From assembly GCF_965221685.1 (NCBI RefSeq), contig NZ_OZ244907.1: a stretch of DNA of 64,000 nt; one strand, 5' to 3'. Source of the stretch: Palauibacter sp022826685 (GTDB lineage: Bacteria > Gemmatimonadota > Gemmatimonadetes > Palauibacterales > Palauibacteraceae). The position numbers and the translations under genes were made by a program. The notes below the pieces were generated by a model, which was not told where the DNA came from, ran no database searches, and was given only the letters and a program-made list of their open reading frames with translations. Positions within the stretch are counted from its first letter, which is position 1; every line of letters starts with the position of its first letter. Below are positions 26,516 to 35,348 of the stretch, piece by piece.

Positions 26516-27152
26516 GATCCTCCTCATCGACAACTACGATTCGTTCGCCTTCAACCTCGCGCGGTATCTCGAGGAACTTGGGGAGACCGTGCAGGTGCGG
26601 CGCAACGATGACGTCGATCCGGGGACCCTCGGGGACGAAGGCTTCTCGCACATCGTCATCTCGCCGGGTCCCTGCACGCCCGCCGAAGCCGGCGCTTCCG
26701 TCGGGGTGATCCGGGCGGTGGGCGCGGAGACCCCGATTCTCGGCGTCTGTCTCGGACACCAGTGTATCGCCGCGGCGACGGGCGGACGCGTCGTCCGGGC
26801 CGCGCATCCGATGCACGGCCGCCTGTCGGCGATCCGGCACGAGGGTCGAGGGCTGTTCGCGGGCCTCCCCTCGCCGCTCGAGGTCACCCGCTACCATTCG
26901 CTGATCGTGGATCCCGGCGAACCGGGCGCCGGCCTCCGGGTCACGGCCCGTACGGAGGAGGGCGAAGTCATGGCCCTCGAACACGAGTCGTGGCCGCTGT
27001 GGGGCGTGCAGTTCCATCCGGAAGCCGTGCTCACGGCGGGGGGACGCCGACTGCTCGGGAACTTCCTCGCGCTCGGAAGGGGCGAGGCTCCCACCTCCGA
27101 ACTCGTGGAAGCCGGCCTCTGCCCCGAGCTCCCGGCTGCCGCGCGGCACTGA
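26514..27152 (+). CDS. Glutamine amidotransferase, anthranilate/aminodeoxychorismate synthase component II
   Basis: This 212-residue class I glutaminase would supply ammonia to TrpE or PabB. It starts MILLIDNYDSFAFNL and contains ISPGPCTPAEAG, the nucleophile Cys in GVCLGHQ (about C79), and the His-Glu pair in WGVQFHPEA. TrpG and PabA are not separable by sequence, and no partner gene lies in the window, so either symbol would be a guess; it may serve both pathways. No Shine-Dalgarno sequence precedes the ATG. The upstream 600 bp of in-frame sequence is antisense to thpR. Confidence 0.93.
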   Translation: MILLIDNYDSFAFNLARYLEELGETVQVRRNDDVDPGTLGDEGFSHIVISPGPCTPAEAGASVGVIRAVGAETPILGVCLGHQCIAAATGGRVVRAAHPMHGRLSAIRHEGRGLFAGLPSPLEVTRYHSLIVDPGEPGAGLRVTARTEEGEVMALEHESWPLWGVQFHPEAVLTAGGRRLLGNFLALGRGEAPTSELVEAGLCPELPAAARH

Positions 27153-27180
27153 CGCCGCACGGCGCCAGCGCCCCACCAGG

Positions 27181-28716
27181 CTAGCAGGGTCCGCGGAAAC
27201 GGATCGCCTCGGCGACGTGGTCCTCGGACACGCGGCCCCGTCCCTCCAGATCAGCGATGGTTCGGGAGACGCGAAGCGCGCGGTGGTAGCCGCGGGCCGT
27301 CAGGCCGAGATGGGTCACTGCCTTCCTCAGGAGCGAGCGGCCGCCGCGGTCGATCCCGCACGCTTCCTCGAGACGGACGGGCGGGATCCGCGCATTCGTC
27401 GTTCCGTGGCGGCGGGCGGCGCGGGCGCGGGCCTTCGACACTCGGGCCCGCACGGCCGCGCTCCTCTCGCCGGGCGCCGCATCCGCGAGTTCCTCCCAGC
27501 GCACGGCCGGAACTTCGACGAGCATGTCGATCCGGTCGAGGAGCGGTCCGCTGACCCGGCGGCGGTAGCGCCGCACGGCCTCCTCGGGACAGCGGCAGCG
27601 CCCCGGCGCGCCCAGGAAACCACACGGGCAGGGGTTCATCGCGGCCACGAGCGTGAACGCGGCGGGGAAGCAGGCCGACCCCGCGGCACGGACGATCCGC
27701 ACCTGTCCCTCCTCGATCGGCTGGCGAAGCGCCTCCAGGGTGCGGCGTCCGAACTCCGGAAGTTCATCGAGGAACAGCACGCCGTGATGCGCAAGCGATG
27801 CCTCGCCCGGCCGCGGACGGGTTCCGCCCCCGATGAGCCCGGCCTCGCTGATCGAGTGGTGCGGCGCACGGAAAGGTCGGGCGCGCTTGAGTCCGGAACC
27901 GTCGGCCAGGAGGCCGGCGACGCTGTGGATCGCCGTCACGTCCACCGCCTCCCTGACGTCGAGGATGGGGAGGAGACCGGGGAGGCAGCGCGCGAGACTC
28001 GTCTTTCCGGAGCCCGGGCAACCCGAAAGGAGGAGGTTGTGCCCTCCGGCGGCCGCGATCTCCAGCGCCCGCTTGGCGACCGGCTGTCCCTTTACGGCGG
28101 ACAGGTCGAACGCGCCGTTCTCCGGCGCGCGGCCGTCCCTCGCCCCAACGGCAGGGGACAGTCGCGCCGCGGGCGAGCGCAACCCGACCCCGCCCTTCAG
28201 CGCGGCGAGGATTTGGGTGAGCGACTCCGAGCCGACCACGGCGACCCCTTCCGCGGCGGATGCTTCCCGCAGATTCGCGGCCGGCATGAGGAGACGCGAG
28301 ACACGAGGATCCGCGGCGGCGAACAGCGCGATCGGAAGGGCGCCCCGGATGGAGCGCAGGGAGCCGTCGAGCCCCAGTTCGCCCACCGCCAGCGTCCCGT
28401 CGAGGGCGTCCCGGGGGAGGTCCCCCTTCGCGCACAGGATCCCGAGCATGATCGGCAGATCCAGGGCGGCCCCCGTCTTGGGAAGGTCCGCCGGCGCCAG
28501 ATTCACCGTGATCCGCAGCCCTGGAACGTGAAGGCCCAGTTGGGCCGCGGCGGCCCGGATTCGTTCGCGGCCCTCGCGCACGGCGCTCTGCGCGAGACCG
28601 ACGATCTGCATCATCGGCGTCCCCCTGATCAGCGACACCTCGACGCTCACCGGCCGCACATCGAGCCCCATCACCGCCGCCGACATCACCGAGGCCGACC
28701 CCATCCACTCCGGCAT
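27181..28716 (-). CDS. comM: YifB/ComM-family Mg-chelatase-like AAA+ ATPase
   Basis: This 511-residue protein has an N-terminal Lon-protease-like fold domain (residues about 1-190, AVGELGLDG) and an AAA+ domain with Walker A GCPGSGKTS (about 232-240) and Walker B LFLDELPEF. A cysteine cluster CPCGFLGAPGRCRC and a C-terminal Mg-chelatase domain follow. In Vibrio and Haemophilus ComM is a branch-migration helicase acting in natural transformation. It is widespread also in bacteria not known to be competent. It converges with the amidotransferase gene (29 bp apart) and diverges from the secreted-protein gene. Confidence 0.93.
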   Translation of the reverse strand: MPEWMGSASVMSAAVMGLDVRPVSVEVSLIRGTPMMQIVGLAQSAVREGRERIRAAAAQLGLHVPGLRITVNLAPADLPKTGAALDLPIMLGILCAKGDLPRDALDGTLAVGELGLDGSLRSIRGALPIALFAAADPRVSRLLMPAANLREASAAEGVAVVGSESLTQILAALKGGVGLRSPAARLSPAVGARDGRAPENGAFDLSAVKGQPVAKRALEIAAAGGHNLLLSGCPGSGKTSLARCLPGLLPILDVREAVDVTAIHSVAGLLADGSGLKRARPFRAPHHSISEAGLIGGGTRPRPGEASLAHHGVLFLDELPEFGRRTLEALRQPIEEGQVRIVRAAGSACFPAAFTLVAAMNPCPCGFLGAPGRCRCPEEAVRRYRRRVSGPLLDRIDMLVEVPAVRWEELADAAPGERSAAVRARVSKARARAARRHGTTNARIPPVRLEEACGIDRGGRSLLRKAVTHLGLTARGYHRALRVSRTIADLEGRGRVSEDHVAEAIRFRGPC

Positions 28717-28772
28717 TCTTCGTCGCTCCCGTCCTCGCAGCCTTGTAACTTCACCTTGAGTCGAGGATCGGC

Positions 28773-28788
28773 ACCGGTTTCAACCGGT
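28773..28788. promoter_or_regulatory. Perfect 16-bp inverted repeat between divergent genes, possible operator
   Basis: ACCGGTT-TC-AACCGGT lies in the 102-bp space between comM (minus) and the secreted-protein gene (plus). Seven-base arms with a two-base centre fit a dimeric repressor site. No -10/-35 pair could be fixed with confidence nearby. Confidence 0.45.
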
Positions 28789-28818
28789 TCTCAAACGGGC
28801 GACGAGCGAGGCGGACGC

Positions 28819-29517
28819 GTGGCAAGAAGCGTGAGATCAACGTGCAGGGCGCGGGTGCTCGGGGCGCTCCTGCTGAGTCCGCTCCTCGCCGGTCTTCCGG
28901 ATCCCCCCCCGCTGGGCGCGCAGGAACTCGACGCGGGCCACCTGTATCTCCGCGAAGCGGGCCGCCGCGTGGGGACGGAGCGCTTCCGGATCTGGCAGAC
29001 CGGATCCACGGTGAACGCGTTCGCCAGCGTCGAGAGGGTGCAGCGGGCCGCCTGGCAGGTACGGCTCCAGATGGACCTCGACCTGCTTCCGGTGAAATAC
29101 GAGATTCGCGAAGGTGTATCGGCAGTTGTGAGCGGGGAGCGCTTCCCCGACCGGGTCCGCTTCCACTTCGCGACCCCGGATGGCGAGCGCTGGAAGGAGT
29201 ACCCGGTCCAGGATGCGGCCGCGATCCTCGAGCCGGGGATCGCACACCACTATCTCGTCCTCGTGCGTGCGCTCAGAGAAGCGCCGGACGGGCGCATGAA
29301 GGCGATCCTGCCTCTCGACGGGCGGACCGTGACCGCGCGCCTGACCGGGCGGACGGAGGAGCGCGTTTCTCTCGGCGACGAGTCGGTGGACGCGACCCTT
29401 TACGAGGTGGACGTGGAAGGCGCCCGGCACCGGGTATGGCTCGACGCGGACGACCGGCTGCTCCGCGTCGTGGACGACACGGGACGCGAGGCCCTGCGCG
29501 CACCGCCCGAGGGCTGA
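28819..29517 (+). CDS. Secreted hypothetical protein (DUF3108-like layout)
   Basis: This 232-residue protein starts at GTG 28819; the upstream frame is antisense to comM. Residues 1-30 form a signal peptide (basic start, LGALLLSPLLAGL core, cleavage near PLGAQE). The mature part is beta-rich, with alternating strands such as VRLQMDLDLLPVKYEIREG and VRFHFATPDGERW, ending with a strand pair and RVVDDTGREAL. It resembles DUF3108/DUF6134-type periplasmic beta proteins in layout; I cannot name a family. It starts the plus-strand run leading into the efflux operon. Confidence 0.7.
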   Translation: MARSVRSTCRARVLGALLLSPLLAGLPDPPPLGAQELDAGHLYLREAGRRVGTERFRIWQTGSTVNAFASVERVQRAAWQVRLQMDLDLLPVKYEIREGVSAVVSGERFPDRVRFHFATPDGERWKEYPVQDAAAILEPGIAHHYLVLVRALREAPDGRMKAILPLDGRTVTARLTGRTEERVSLGDESVDATLYEVDVEGARHRVWLDADDRLLRVVDDTGREALRAPPEG

Positions 29518-29556
29518 GACGGACCAGACGAAGGCTGAGACAGACTGGAGGAGAAG

Positions 29557-30294
29557 ATGGAACACCATCCGGAATCGTCCGACGCATCGGTCGAGGAGCA
29601 CGCGATCCCCTCCCTGCCGGTGCGCATCGTGCAGGTCTTCGTCTCGCCGGCGGCGTTGTTCGACGCCCTCCGTCGCCAGCCCGCCTGGCTGGGCGCCATG
29701 CTTGGGCTGATCGGCATCAGCATCGCGCTGCAGCTGTTGACCCCCGTCATCGTCCCGGAAGAGGTTCTGCGGAACATGATGGAGGCCCAGTTCGAGAGGT
29801 TCGTGCAGGACCCGGCACTCCTCGAGCAGCAAGTCGACGGCGCCATGTCGCAGGGGCCGATCGGCGGCATCGTGACGGTGCTCATCGGGACACCCATCGT
29901 ACTCTCGCTCATCGCGGGACTCCTCCTCATCGCGTTCAACGTCATCCTCGGGGGCGAAGCCAGCTTCAAGCAGCTGCTCAGCGCCGGCGCGCACGCCTTC
30001 TACATTGGGACGGCGGGTGGTGTCGTCTCCATCGGCCTGTTGGCGGTCGGCGCCGAGATCACGACGCTCTCGCCCGGTCTCTTCCTGCCCGAGATGGAAG
30101 GGTTCATCGGCAGGTTCCTAAACGGAATCAACATCTTCTCTGTTTGGATCTGCGGGGTGCTGGGGGTGGCGGTGAGCCGCTTCTATCCGGGGCGGTCCGT
30201 GGCGGCGGGCACGACGTATCTGCTCGTACTCTACCTGATCCTCGTGGCGGCGATCGCGGTGTTCTCGGGTCTCCTCGCCGGTTTGGCCGGTTAG
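29557..30294 (+). CDS. Yip1-like integral membrane protein
   Basis: This 245-residue protein has a polar N-terminus and about five hydrophobic helices. The first contains AWLGAMLGLIGISIALQLL; a helical loop rich in Met/Gln follows, then VLSLIAGLLLIAFNVILGG and further membrane segments. The arrangement matches bacterial YIP1-family proteins, whose role is unsettled. It sits 40 bp after the secreted-protein gene and 123 bp before the MacA-like gene, so it may be in the same transcript as the efflux genes. Confidence 0.8.
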   Translation: MEHHPESSDASVEEHAIPSLPVRIVQVFVSPAALFDALRRQPAWLGAMLGLIGISIALQLLTPVIVPEEVLRNMMEAQFERFVQDPALLEQQVDGAMSQGPIGGIVTVLIGTPIVLSLIAGLLLIAFNVILGGEASFKQLLSAGAHAFYIGTAGGVVSIGLLAVGAEITTLSPGLFLPEMEGFIGRFLNGINIFSVWICGVLGVAVSRFYPGRSVAAGTTYLLVLYLILVAAIAVFSGLLAGLAG

Positions 30295-30320
30295 CAGGGT
30301 GAAACCGCGCAGGGCGCCTC

Positions 30321-30350
30321 GACGTACCCGTGACGTACCCATGACGTACA
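30321..30350. promoter_or_regulatory. Three helically phased GACGTAC repeats upstream of the efflux operon
   Basis: GACGTAC occurs at 30321, 30332 and 30342, that is at 11- and 10-bp spacing, within (T)GACGTACCC units. The stretch is intergenic (30295-30417) and ends 67 bp before the adaptor-gene ATG. Equal spacing of one helical turn suggests a transcription-factor binding array. Confidence 0.5.
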
Positions 30351-30417
30351 TCCGGGCGCGGGCCCTGCAGTCGCCCGGACCGCCCGCCGAGTCTCGAAAT
30401 AAAGGTCGTTGTACAGA

Positions 30418-31728
30418 ATGAAGAAAGCGATCATCGCGGTCGTCGTGGTTGGACTTCTCGCGACCATGGGATTCCTCGCGATGCAGCGGGAAGGGCGTGG
30501 CGCCGTCGAAGTCCGCGTGGAGGCCGTGGGGCTGCGGGATCTCATCGACGACGTCTCCGCGACGGGCCACATAGAACCGAAGACACACGTGGACATCACG
30601 ACCGATGTCGCCGGGCGGATCATCGACCTCCCGGTGGAGGAAGGGCAGGACGTGGAGGAGGGAGATCTTTTGCTTCAGATCGACCCGGCCCTCTTCCGGG
30701 CGGCGGTCAACCGGGCGGAGGCCGGGGTCGCGCAGGCGCGGGCCACCCTCGCCCAGCAGCAGGCGGCATACCAGCAGGCGCAGCGGGACGCGGATCGTCT
30801 CACGGCGTTGCAGGCGCGAGGGACCGACTTCGTGACCGCGGCGGAGGTCGAGCAGGCGGTGACGAACGCCGAGGTCCAGCACCGGCTCTTCGAGGCGTCG
30901 GAACATTCCGTGCAGCAGGCCGAGGCGAATCTCGACCAGGAACGCGACCGGCTCGGGAAGACGACGATCCGGGCGCCCATGTCGGGACGGATCACGCGGC
31001 TCAACGTCGAGCGTGGCGAGACCGCGATCGTCGGGACGATGAACAATCCGGGAAGCCTGCTCCTCACCGTTGCGGACCTTTCCGTCATGGAGGCCGTGAT
31101 CGAGGTGGACGAAACGGACGTGCCCGACATCACGATCGGCGACTCCGCGTATGTCGAGATCGACGCCTTCCCGAACCAGCGTTTCGTGGGGACCGTCACC
31201 GAGATCGGCAACAGCTCGATCGTCCCCCTAAATCCCGCCACGTCCGGAGGTTCGGCCCAGGCGATCGACTTCGAGGTGCGGATCGAGCTTCGTGAGCCGC
31301 CCGAAGGGATCCGGCCGGACCTGTCCGCCACGGCCGACGTGATCACGGCCACCCGCGATCAGGTACCCAGCATCCCCATCACGGCGCTGACGCTGATGGA
31401 TGCGGATGAATACGAGGAGATCCCGAACGAGAATCTGCCGAGCGCGCCGGGCTCCGACGCGGTGCGGGATATCGAGGGCGTCTTCGTCGTGGAGGGGGAC
31501 ATCGTCCGCTTCCGGCCGGTGGAGATCGGCATCGCCGGAGAGAACTACTTCGAGGTCGTCTCCGGGATCGAACTCGGCACGACCGTGGTCTCCGGCTCGT
31601 TCCAGGCGATCCGCGAACTCGGCGACGGGAGCCGGATCCGGATCGACGGGCCGGGCCCCGGGGCCGCCGTCAACGGCGACGGCAGCGGAGGGAGCAACGC
31701 TGCGGTCAACGGAGAGGACGGACGATGA
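30418..31728 (+). CDS. MacA/HlyD-family periplasmic adaptor (membrane fusion protein)
   Basis: This 436-residue protein starts at the ATG at 30418 (MKKAIIAVVVVG; a TTG three codons earlier is less likely). One N-terminal TM anchor is followed by a biotinyl-lipoyl half (SATGHIEPKTHVDITTDVAGRI) and a helical hairpin (about residues 85-155, AQQQAAYQQAQRDADRL). The second lipoyl half (KTTIRAPMSGRI) and beta-barrel and membrane-proximal domains follow. It would join the ABC permeases below to an outer-membrane channel. No TolC gene lies nearby. Its stop overlaps the ATPase start by four bases. The C-terminus is Gly/Asn-rich. Confidence 0.92.
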   Translation: MKKAIIAVVVVGLLATMGFLAMQREGRGAVEVRVEAVGLRDLIDDVSATGHIEPKTHVDITTDVAGRIIDLPVEEGQDVEEGDLLLQIDPALFRAAVNRAEAGVAQARATLAQQQAAYQQAQRDADRLTALQARGTDFVTAAEVEQAVTNAEVQHRLFEASEHSVQQAEANLDQERDRLGKTTIRAPMSGRITRLNVERGETAIVGTMNNPGSLLLTVADLSVMEAVIEVDETDVPDITIGDSAYVEIDAFPNQRFVGTVTEIGNSSIVPLNPATSGGSAQAIDFEVRIELREPPEGIRPDLSATADVITATRDQVPSIPITALTLMDADEYEEIPNENLPSAPGSDAVRDIEGVFVVEGDIVRFRPVEIGIAGENYFEVVSGIELGTTVVSGSFQAIRELGDGSRIRIDGPGPGAAVNGDGSGGSNAAVNGEDGR

Positions 31729-32735
31729 GCGGGAACGGACAGATGACGTCCATGATCGTCACGCGCGATCTCCGGAAGGACTACGTGATGGGCACGGAGA
31801 CGGTGCACGCGCTGGCGGGCGTGGACATCGAGATCCTCCGGAACGAGTACGTGTCGATCATGGGACCCTCGGGTTCGGGCAAGTCGACGCTCATGAACAT
31901 GATCGGCTGCCTCGACTCGCCGACGAGCGGGGAATACGTCCTCAACGGGCAGGCGGTCCAGGATCTGAGCGACGACAACCTGGCCCGGATCCGAAACCGC
32001 GAGATCGGCTTCGTGTTCCAGACGTTCAACCTCCTGCCTCGGGCGACGGCGTTGCACAACGTGGAGTTGCCGCTGATCTACGCGGGGGTATCGAGCAAGG
32101 ACCGGCAGCGGAGGGCGGCTCACGCGCTCGAGATCGTGCAGTTGGCCGACCGGATGGACCACAAGCCCAACGAGCTGTCCGGCGGTCAGCGCCAGCGCGT
32201 GGCCATCGCGAGGGCGCTCGTCAACGACCCCTCGATCCTCCTCGCGGACGAGCCGACGGGTAACCTCGACTCCTCGACCTCCGAGGAGATCATGGACGTC
32301 TTCGACACGCTCCACGAGAACGGCCAGACCATCATCATGGTCACGCACGAGTACGACATCGCGGCTCGCTCCCAGCGCGTGATCACGCTCGTCGACGGCA
32401 AGGTCGAGGCGCAGATGTCGGTGGACTACTACCTCGCGCGCGGCCTCCAGAAGCCCACGGCGGCTCCGGCCGCCGCGGACCCGCCGGCGAGCCCGGAGCC
32501 CGAGCCCGCTCCGTCCCGGGAGGCCGATCCCGCGCCGTCCCGGGAGGCCGATCCCGCACCGACGTTGGACACGGCTCCGGCACCGCCCCCGCAGACCACT
32601 CCGGCGCCACCGCCGACGGCCGCGCCGATGGACCCGGTGCCGCCCGAGGCCGCGCCTCCGACCCCGGGGACGCGGCGTCCCATCTCGAACCCGTGGGCGC
32701 CCCCGCCCACGCCGCCCGCTGATGGCGGCCGCTAG
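31725..32735 (+). CDS. MacB/LolD-type ABC transporter ATPase with proline-rich C-terminal tail
   Basis: Residues 1-240 are a complete ATPase: Walker A GPSGSGKS (47-54), Q-loop VFQTFNLLP, signature LSGGQ (151-155), Walker B ILLADEP (171-177) and switch His in VTHEYD. Residues about 243-336 are a Pro/Ala-rich tail unlike normal MacB ATPases (about 230 aa), including SREADPAP repeats encoded by a 24-bp DNA repeat at 32511-32557. It would power the three permeases that follow. ATGA overlap with the adaptor gene implies coupled translation. The tail is probably cytosolic and disordered; it might bind a partner. Confidence 0.94.
   Translation: MSGNGQMTSMIVTRDLRKDYVMGTETVHALAGVDIEILRNEYVSIMGPSGSGKSTLMNMIGCLDSPTSGEYVLNGQAVQDLSDDNLARIRNREIGFVFQTFNLLPRATALHNVELPLIYAGVSSKDRQRRAAHALEIVQLADRMDHKPNELSGGQRQRVAIARALVNDPSILLADEPTGNLDSSTSEEIMDVFDTLHENGQTIIMVTHEYDIAARSQRVITLVDGKVEAQMSVDYYLARGLQKPTAAPAAADPPASPEPEPAPSREADPAPSREADPAPTLDTAPAPPPQTTPAPPPTAAPMDPVPPEAAPPTPGTRRPISNPWAPPPTPPADGGR
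32511..32557. repeat. 24-bp in-frame direct repeat in the ABC ATPase tail
   Basis: Two 23-base identical copies start at 32511 and 32535. They encode SREADPAP twice. The repeat lies in the low-complexity tail of the ATPase gene. Confidence 0.85.
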
Positions 32736-32756
32736 CGGCCGCGCGACTCTCCGCCG

Positions 32757-34001
32757 ATGAGATTCTGGGAGGGCATTCGCCTTTCGCTGCAACAGGTATG
32801 GACGCAGAAGCTGAAGTCGTTCTTCGCGCTCCTCGGCATCATCATCGGGATCACGTTCCTCATCGCCGTGATCACGATCGTCGAGGGCTTGAACAGTTAT
32901 GTCCGGGACGACTTCGCGGGTTCGCTCTTCGGTGTGAACACCTTCACCGTCGTCCGGCGTCCGGAGATCGTAACGGGTCGCATCGATGAGGCCGAGCGAC
33001 GCCGGCAGCGCCGCAATCCCCAGCTCACCATGGAGGACGTGGCAGTCGTGCAGGCCGCGGCGCCCGACGCCCAGTACCTGGCCTACTATGCGCGGGATCT
33101 CGCAGGCTCGGTTCGCTACGGGCAGTACGAGCGGCGCAATGTCCTCATGGTCGGGGGTTCGGCGGAGTACGAGGCGGTCCAGGGGTGGAAGGTGGTGGAT
33201 GGACGCGGCCTGACGCCGATCGACGACCAGCAGGCGCTCGCCGTCGCTGTCATCGGGGCGCAGATCGCCGAACGGCTCTTCCCGACGACCTCGCCCATCG
33301 ACAAGCGCATCCGGGCGGGCGGACACGGGTTCCGGGTCGTCGGCGTGCTGGAGGCACAGGGCGGCTTTGTGGGGAACCTGCGCGATGCGGCCGTACTCGT
33401 GCCGTTCGAGACGTTCCAGCGCACCGTGGCGCGCCGACGGCTGGAGGTCGACGGGATCACCGTCAAGATGGGGTCGCTCGACGAACTCGAGCCGGCGATG
33501 GCGGAAGTCGAGGGCGCGCTGCGATCCAACCGGCGCCTGCGGCCCTCCGAACCGAACAATTTCGGCATCGATACGTCGAGCGGGCTGCTCGACGCATGGG
33601 CGACGATCAACAACGTGTTGATGACGGCGCTGCCGGGCCTGGTCGGGATCTCGCTGGTGGTGGGGGGCATCGTGATCATGAACATCATGCTGCTCTCGGT
33701 CACGGACCGGACGCGGGAGATCGGACTCCGCAAGTCTCTCGGAGCGCGGCGCCGCGATGTCCTGTTCCAGTTCCTGACCGAGGCCTCCACGCTCTCGATC
33801 GTCGGGGCGGCGCTCGGCATCGGGACCGGATTCGGGCTCGCGTTCATCATCGAGCGGATCTGGTCGCTCCCGACGGCGGTCTCGGTTCCGGCGATGATCA
33901 TCTCCCTCATTCTCGGGCTTGGGGTTGGGATCGCCTCCGGCCTCTATCCCGCGTATCGGGCGGCCCGGCTCGACCCGATCGAAGCCCTAAGGTTCGAGTG
34001 A
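32757..34001 (+). CDS. MacB-like ABC permease 1 (FtsX domain)
   Basis: This 414-residue permease has an N-terminal TM helix (about residues 20-42) and a large periplasmic MacB_PCD domain. Three C-terminal TM helices form the FtsX core, which includes LLSVTDRTREIGLRKSLGARRRDVLFQFLTE, the coupling-helix region that touches the ATPase. The pattern matches type VII (MacB/LolE-like) mechanotransmitter permeases. It is more diverged from the other two permeases than they are from each other. It starts 21 bp after the ATPase gene and ends 7 bp before permease 2. Confidence 0.92.
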   Translation: MRFWEGIRLSLQQVWTQKLKSFFALLGIIIGITFLIAVITIVEGLNSYVRDDFAGSLFGVNTFTVVRRPEIVTGRIDEAERRRQRRNPQLTMEDVAVVQAAAPDAQYLAYYARDLAGSVRYGQYERRNVLMVGGSAEYEAVQGWKVVDGRGLTPIDDQQALAVAVIGAQIAERLFPTTSPIDKRIRAGGHGFRVVGVLEAQGGFVGNLRDAAVLVPFETFQRTVARRRLEVDGITVKMGSLDELEPAMAEVEGALRSNRRLRPSEPNNFGIDTSSGLLDAWATINNVLMTALPGLVGISLVVGGIVIMNIMLLSVTDRTREIGLRKSLGARRRDVLFQFLTEASTLSIVGAALGIGTGFGLAFIIERIWSLPTAVSVPAMIISLILGLGVGIASGLYPAYRAARLDPIEALRFE

Positions 34002-34008
34002 GGCTCCG

Positions 34009-35304
34009 GTGAGCGCTGACGGACGGGGCATGGGAGGCATGGGGTTCATCGCGACGGTCGCCGAAGGGATCGCGGTCGCCTTCGACTCGCTGGGAGCGAA
34101 CAAGGTGCGGAGCGGCCTCACGATCCTCGGGGTGACGATCGGCGTCCTCGTCGTCATGGTCATGGCGGCGGTGATCACCGGGATCAACCGGAGCTTCTCG
34201 GAGTTGATGGCCCCTGAGGGGGTCACGACCTTCTGGGTGGCGCACTTCGACTTTTCCTCCATGCAGATCAGCGGTCCGCTCGAGGAAGGCGAGGACGCCT
34301 TCTTCAAGAACCCTCCGCTCGAGCCTGAATGGACGAAGGAACTGGGCCGGATCGAGGGGATCCGGAGCGCGGCGCCGATCGTGGACCTGGCGGGGTCGGG
34401 CTACGAGGCCTCCTCCGGCGGCGACCGGGTCGAGATCGGACTCTACGGAGTGGGCGCCGACTACATCGAGATCTCGGGCGGAGATATCATCGCGGGCCGC
34501 TGGTTCACGCAGTCGGAGGCCGACCGGCGCGCCGCGGTCACCGTGATCGACTCGGCCACGGCCGTGGAGCTGTTCGGCACGCGGGATCCGATCGGACGGG
34601 ACATCCGCGTCAGCCGGGGCAGCGAGAACGCGAGGGTCCGCGTGGTCGGCATCTACAGGGTGCCCGCCAACCTCTTCGCCGGCCTGGTTTCGCACTACGT
34701 GTGGATGCCCTTTGCGACGGCCGACAAGCTGCTGCGGGTATGGGATCGGCAGATCAGCTTCATCGTGCGGCCGGAACCGGAGACGGAGCTGCAAACCGCG
34801 CTCGACGCGACCCGCGCCCGCATGCGGCAGTTGCGGGGATTGCAGATCGGCGAGGAAGACGACTTCGCCATCATGACTCCCGATCAAATGATGGCGCTGT
34901 GGGGCCAGCTGACGAACGTGCTCTTCGCCGCGATGGTCGGCCTGTCGAGCATCGGGCTCATGGTCGGTGGTGTCGGCGTCATCGGGATCATGATGATCTC
35001 CGTGACGGAGCGGACCCGCGAGATCGGGCTCCGCAAGGCGATGGGCGGTCGGCGCCGTGACATCATGTGGCAGTTCCTCGTGGAAGCGGCCACGCTCACG
35101 CTGCTCGGCGGGGCGACGGGGATGGTGCTCGGAGGCGGGCTCGTGTGGATCGTGAACCAGGCCACGCCGCTCACCGCCGTCGTGCCGATGTGGTCGATCG
35201 TGGCCGCGCTGGCGGCCTCGATCCTGACCGGGATCGGCTTCGGACTCTACCCGGCCTCCCGGGCCGCGGGTCTGGACCCGATCGACGCGCTGCGTTACGA
35301 GTAG
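34009..35304 (+). CDS. MacB-like ABC permease 2 (FtsX domain), tandem paralogue
   Basis: This 431-residue protein starts at GTG and has the same plan: first TM (about residues 38-60, GVLVVMVMAAVITGI), periplasmic MacB_PCD domain and C-terminal FtsX domain with ERTREIGLRKAMGGRR. It is closely similar along its whole length to permease 3, with nearly identical N- and C-terminal blocks. Most differences lie in the first part of the periplasmic domain (FWVAHFDFSSMQISG against FYVAHWDFTSAGFGG). That suggests specificity divergence after a duplication. Confidence 0.92.
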   Translation: MSADGRGMGGMGFIATVAEGIAVAFDSLGANKVRSGLTILGVTIGVLVVMVMAAVITGINRSFSELMAPEGVTTFWVAHFDFSSMQISGPLEEGEDAFFKNPPLEPEWTKELGRIEGIRSAAPIVDLAGSGYEASSGGDRVEIGLYGVGADYIEISGGDIIAGRWFTQSEADRRAAVTVIDSATAVELFGTRDPIGRDIRVSRGSENARVRVVGIYRVPANLFAGLVSHYVWMPFATADKLLRVWDRQISFIVRPEPETELQTALDATRARMRQLRGLQIGEEDDFAIMTPDQMMALWGQLTNVLFAAMVGLSSIGLMVGGVGVIGIMMISVTERTREIGLRKAMGGRRRDIMWQFLVEAATLTLLGGATGMVLGGGLVWIVNQATPLTAVVPMWSIVAALAASILTGIGFGLYPASRAAGLDPIDALRYE

Positions 35305-35348
35305 TCTTCTCCCGCGGCGGGGAACGCGCGACCTGACTACGGCAGGCG

